From contig OY755240.1 of the NCBI GenBank assembly GCA_963576725.1, positions 18,191,743-18,255,742 of the forward strand: 64,000 nucleotides of DNA. Reading direction: 5' to 3'. How positions within the stretch are numbered: the stretch's first letter is position 1. The stretch itself is not shown here. Below are more notes on the stretch, generated by a model. That model made no database searches, had not been told where the DNA came from, and worked only from the letters and a program-made list of their open reading frames with translations. The stretch comes from Azorinus chamasolen. Taxonomy: Eukaryota; Mollusca; Bivalvia; Cardiida; Solecurtidae.

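Overview
The window is eukaryotic. Genes are split by GT-AG introns, including 24-nt and (candidate) 14-nt microexons, base composition is AT-rich, and more than half of the sequence is transposon-derived. The repeat types (Ty3/Gypsy, Harbinger, tRNA-derived SINEs, TIR elements ending in TACGCCCAC, elements running from 'AGCTCACC' to 'GGTGAGCGAT', very dense hairpin MITEs) and an NWD1-like STAND gene point to a mollusc, most likely a bivalve. The species call is inference.

Region 1 (1-12.1 kb) is mostly mobile DNA: the 3' part of a Ty3/Gypsy element (integrase, polypurine tract, LTR), hairpin MITEs, a 219-bp tandem array of palindromes, and a Harbinger element with a near-intact HARBI1-like transposase on + and a broken MADF accessory gene converging on -. 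Between these lies the last exon of an unrelated minus-strand membrane protein (7762-7904), with a candidate 14-nt microexon at 8379-8392.

Region 2 (12.1-24.5 kb) has no recognisable gene. It holds MITEs, a roughly 3.1-kb element with long inverted ends and iterated subterminal motifs, and several short tandem arrays, two of them built of palindromes.

Region 3 (24.6-64.0 kb) is one gene on +: the first 18 coding exons (2783 nt, 927 codons plus 2 nt, all phases consistent) of an NWD1/NWD2-like protein. It has an MGxC acylation-type N-terminus, a charged coiled-coil-like stretch, a DUF4062 domain and a NACHT NTPase (Walker A in exon 11, Walker B in exon 13). The C-terminal part, WD repeats in this family, lies beyond the window; the next exon starts at base 64000. 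Its introns are saturated with MITEs and contain decayed copies of its own exons 6, 7, 10 and 14. Exactly 200 Ns (25421-25620) interrupt intron 1.

MITE families are named here by their palindromic core. A: core arms GAGTAGACCCAGATCAGA / TCTGATCAGGGTCTGCTC. Subtype A1 has ends TTAACCCTTTCCCTCATA and TTAACCCTTTCCCTGTTC; subtype A2 has ends TTAACCCTTTACTCCATA. B: core arm CCATTGTGATAAATAGAGCA, ends TTAACCCTTTCCTCCATA. C: core arm AACAGTTTGGATCCAGATGA. D: core AGACGCCGCCTTTTCAAGG. E: TA-flanked, ends CAGTAAAACC. F: arm GACCACTCTTTAGAATCGTC. G: ends GTCCATGCTTATAAA. H: ends CAGTTGAACTTCTATATC. I: arm AATAGTGTAGACCAAGATCA. The ends of A-D are read as a TTAA target duplication followed by CCC...GGG tips, which fits piggyBac-type mobilisation. 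E and H (TA target, CAGT tips) fit pogo/Tigger. The strongest unexplained pattern is that otherwise unrelated families (A, B, E, H, I and the tandem arrays) share the same 14-bp heart, GCTCCTATAGGAGC or a one- to two-base variant, at the exact centre of their palindromes.
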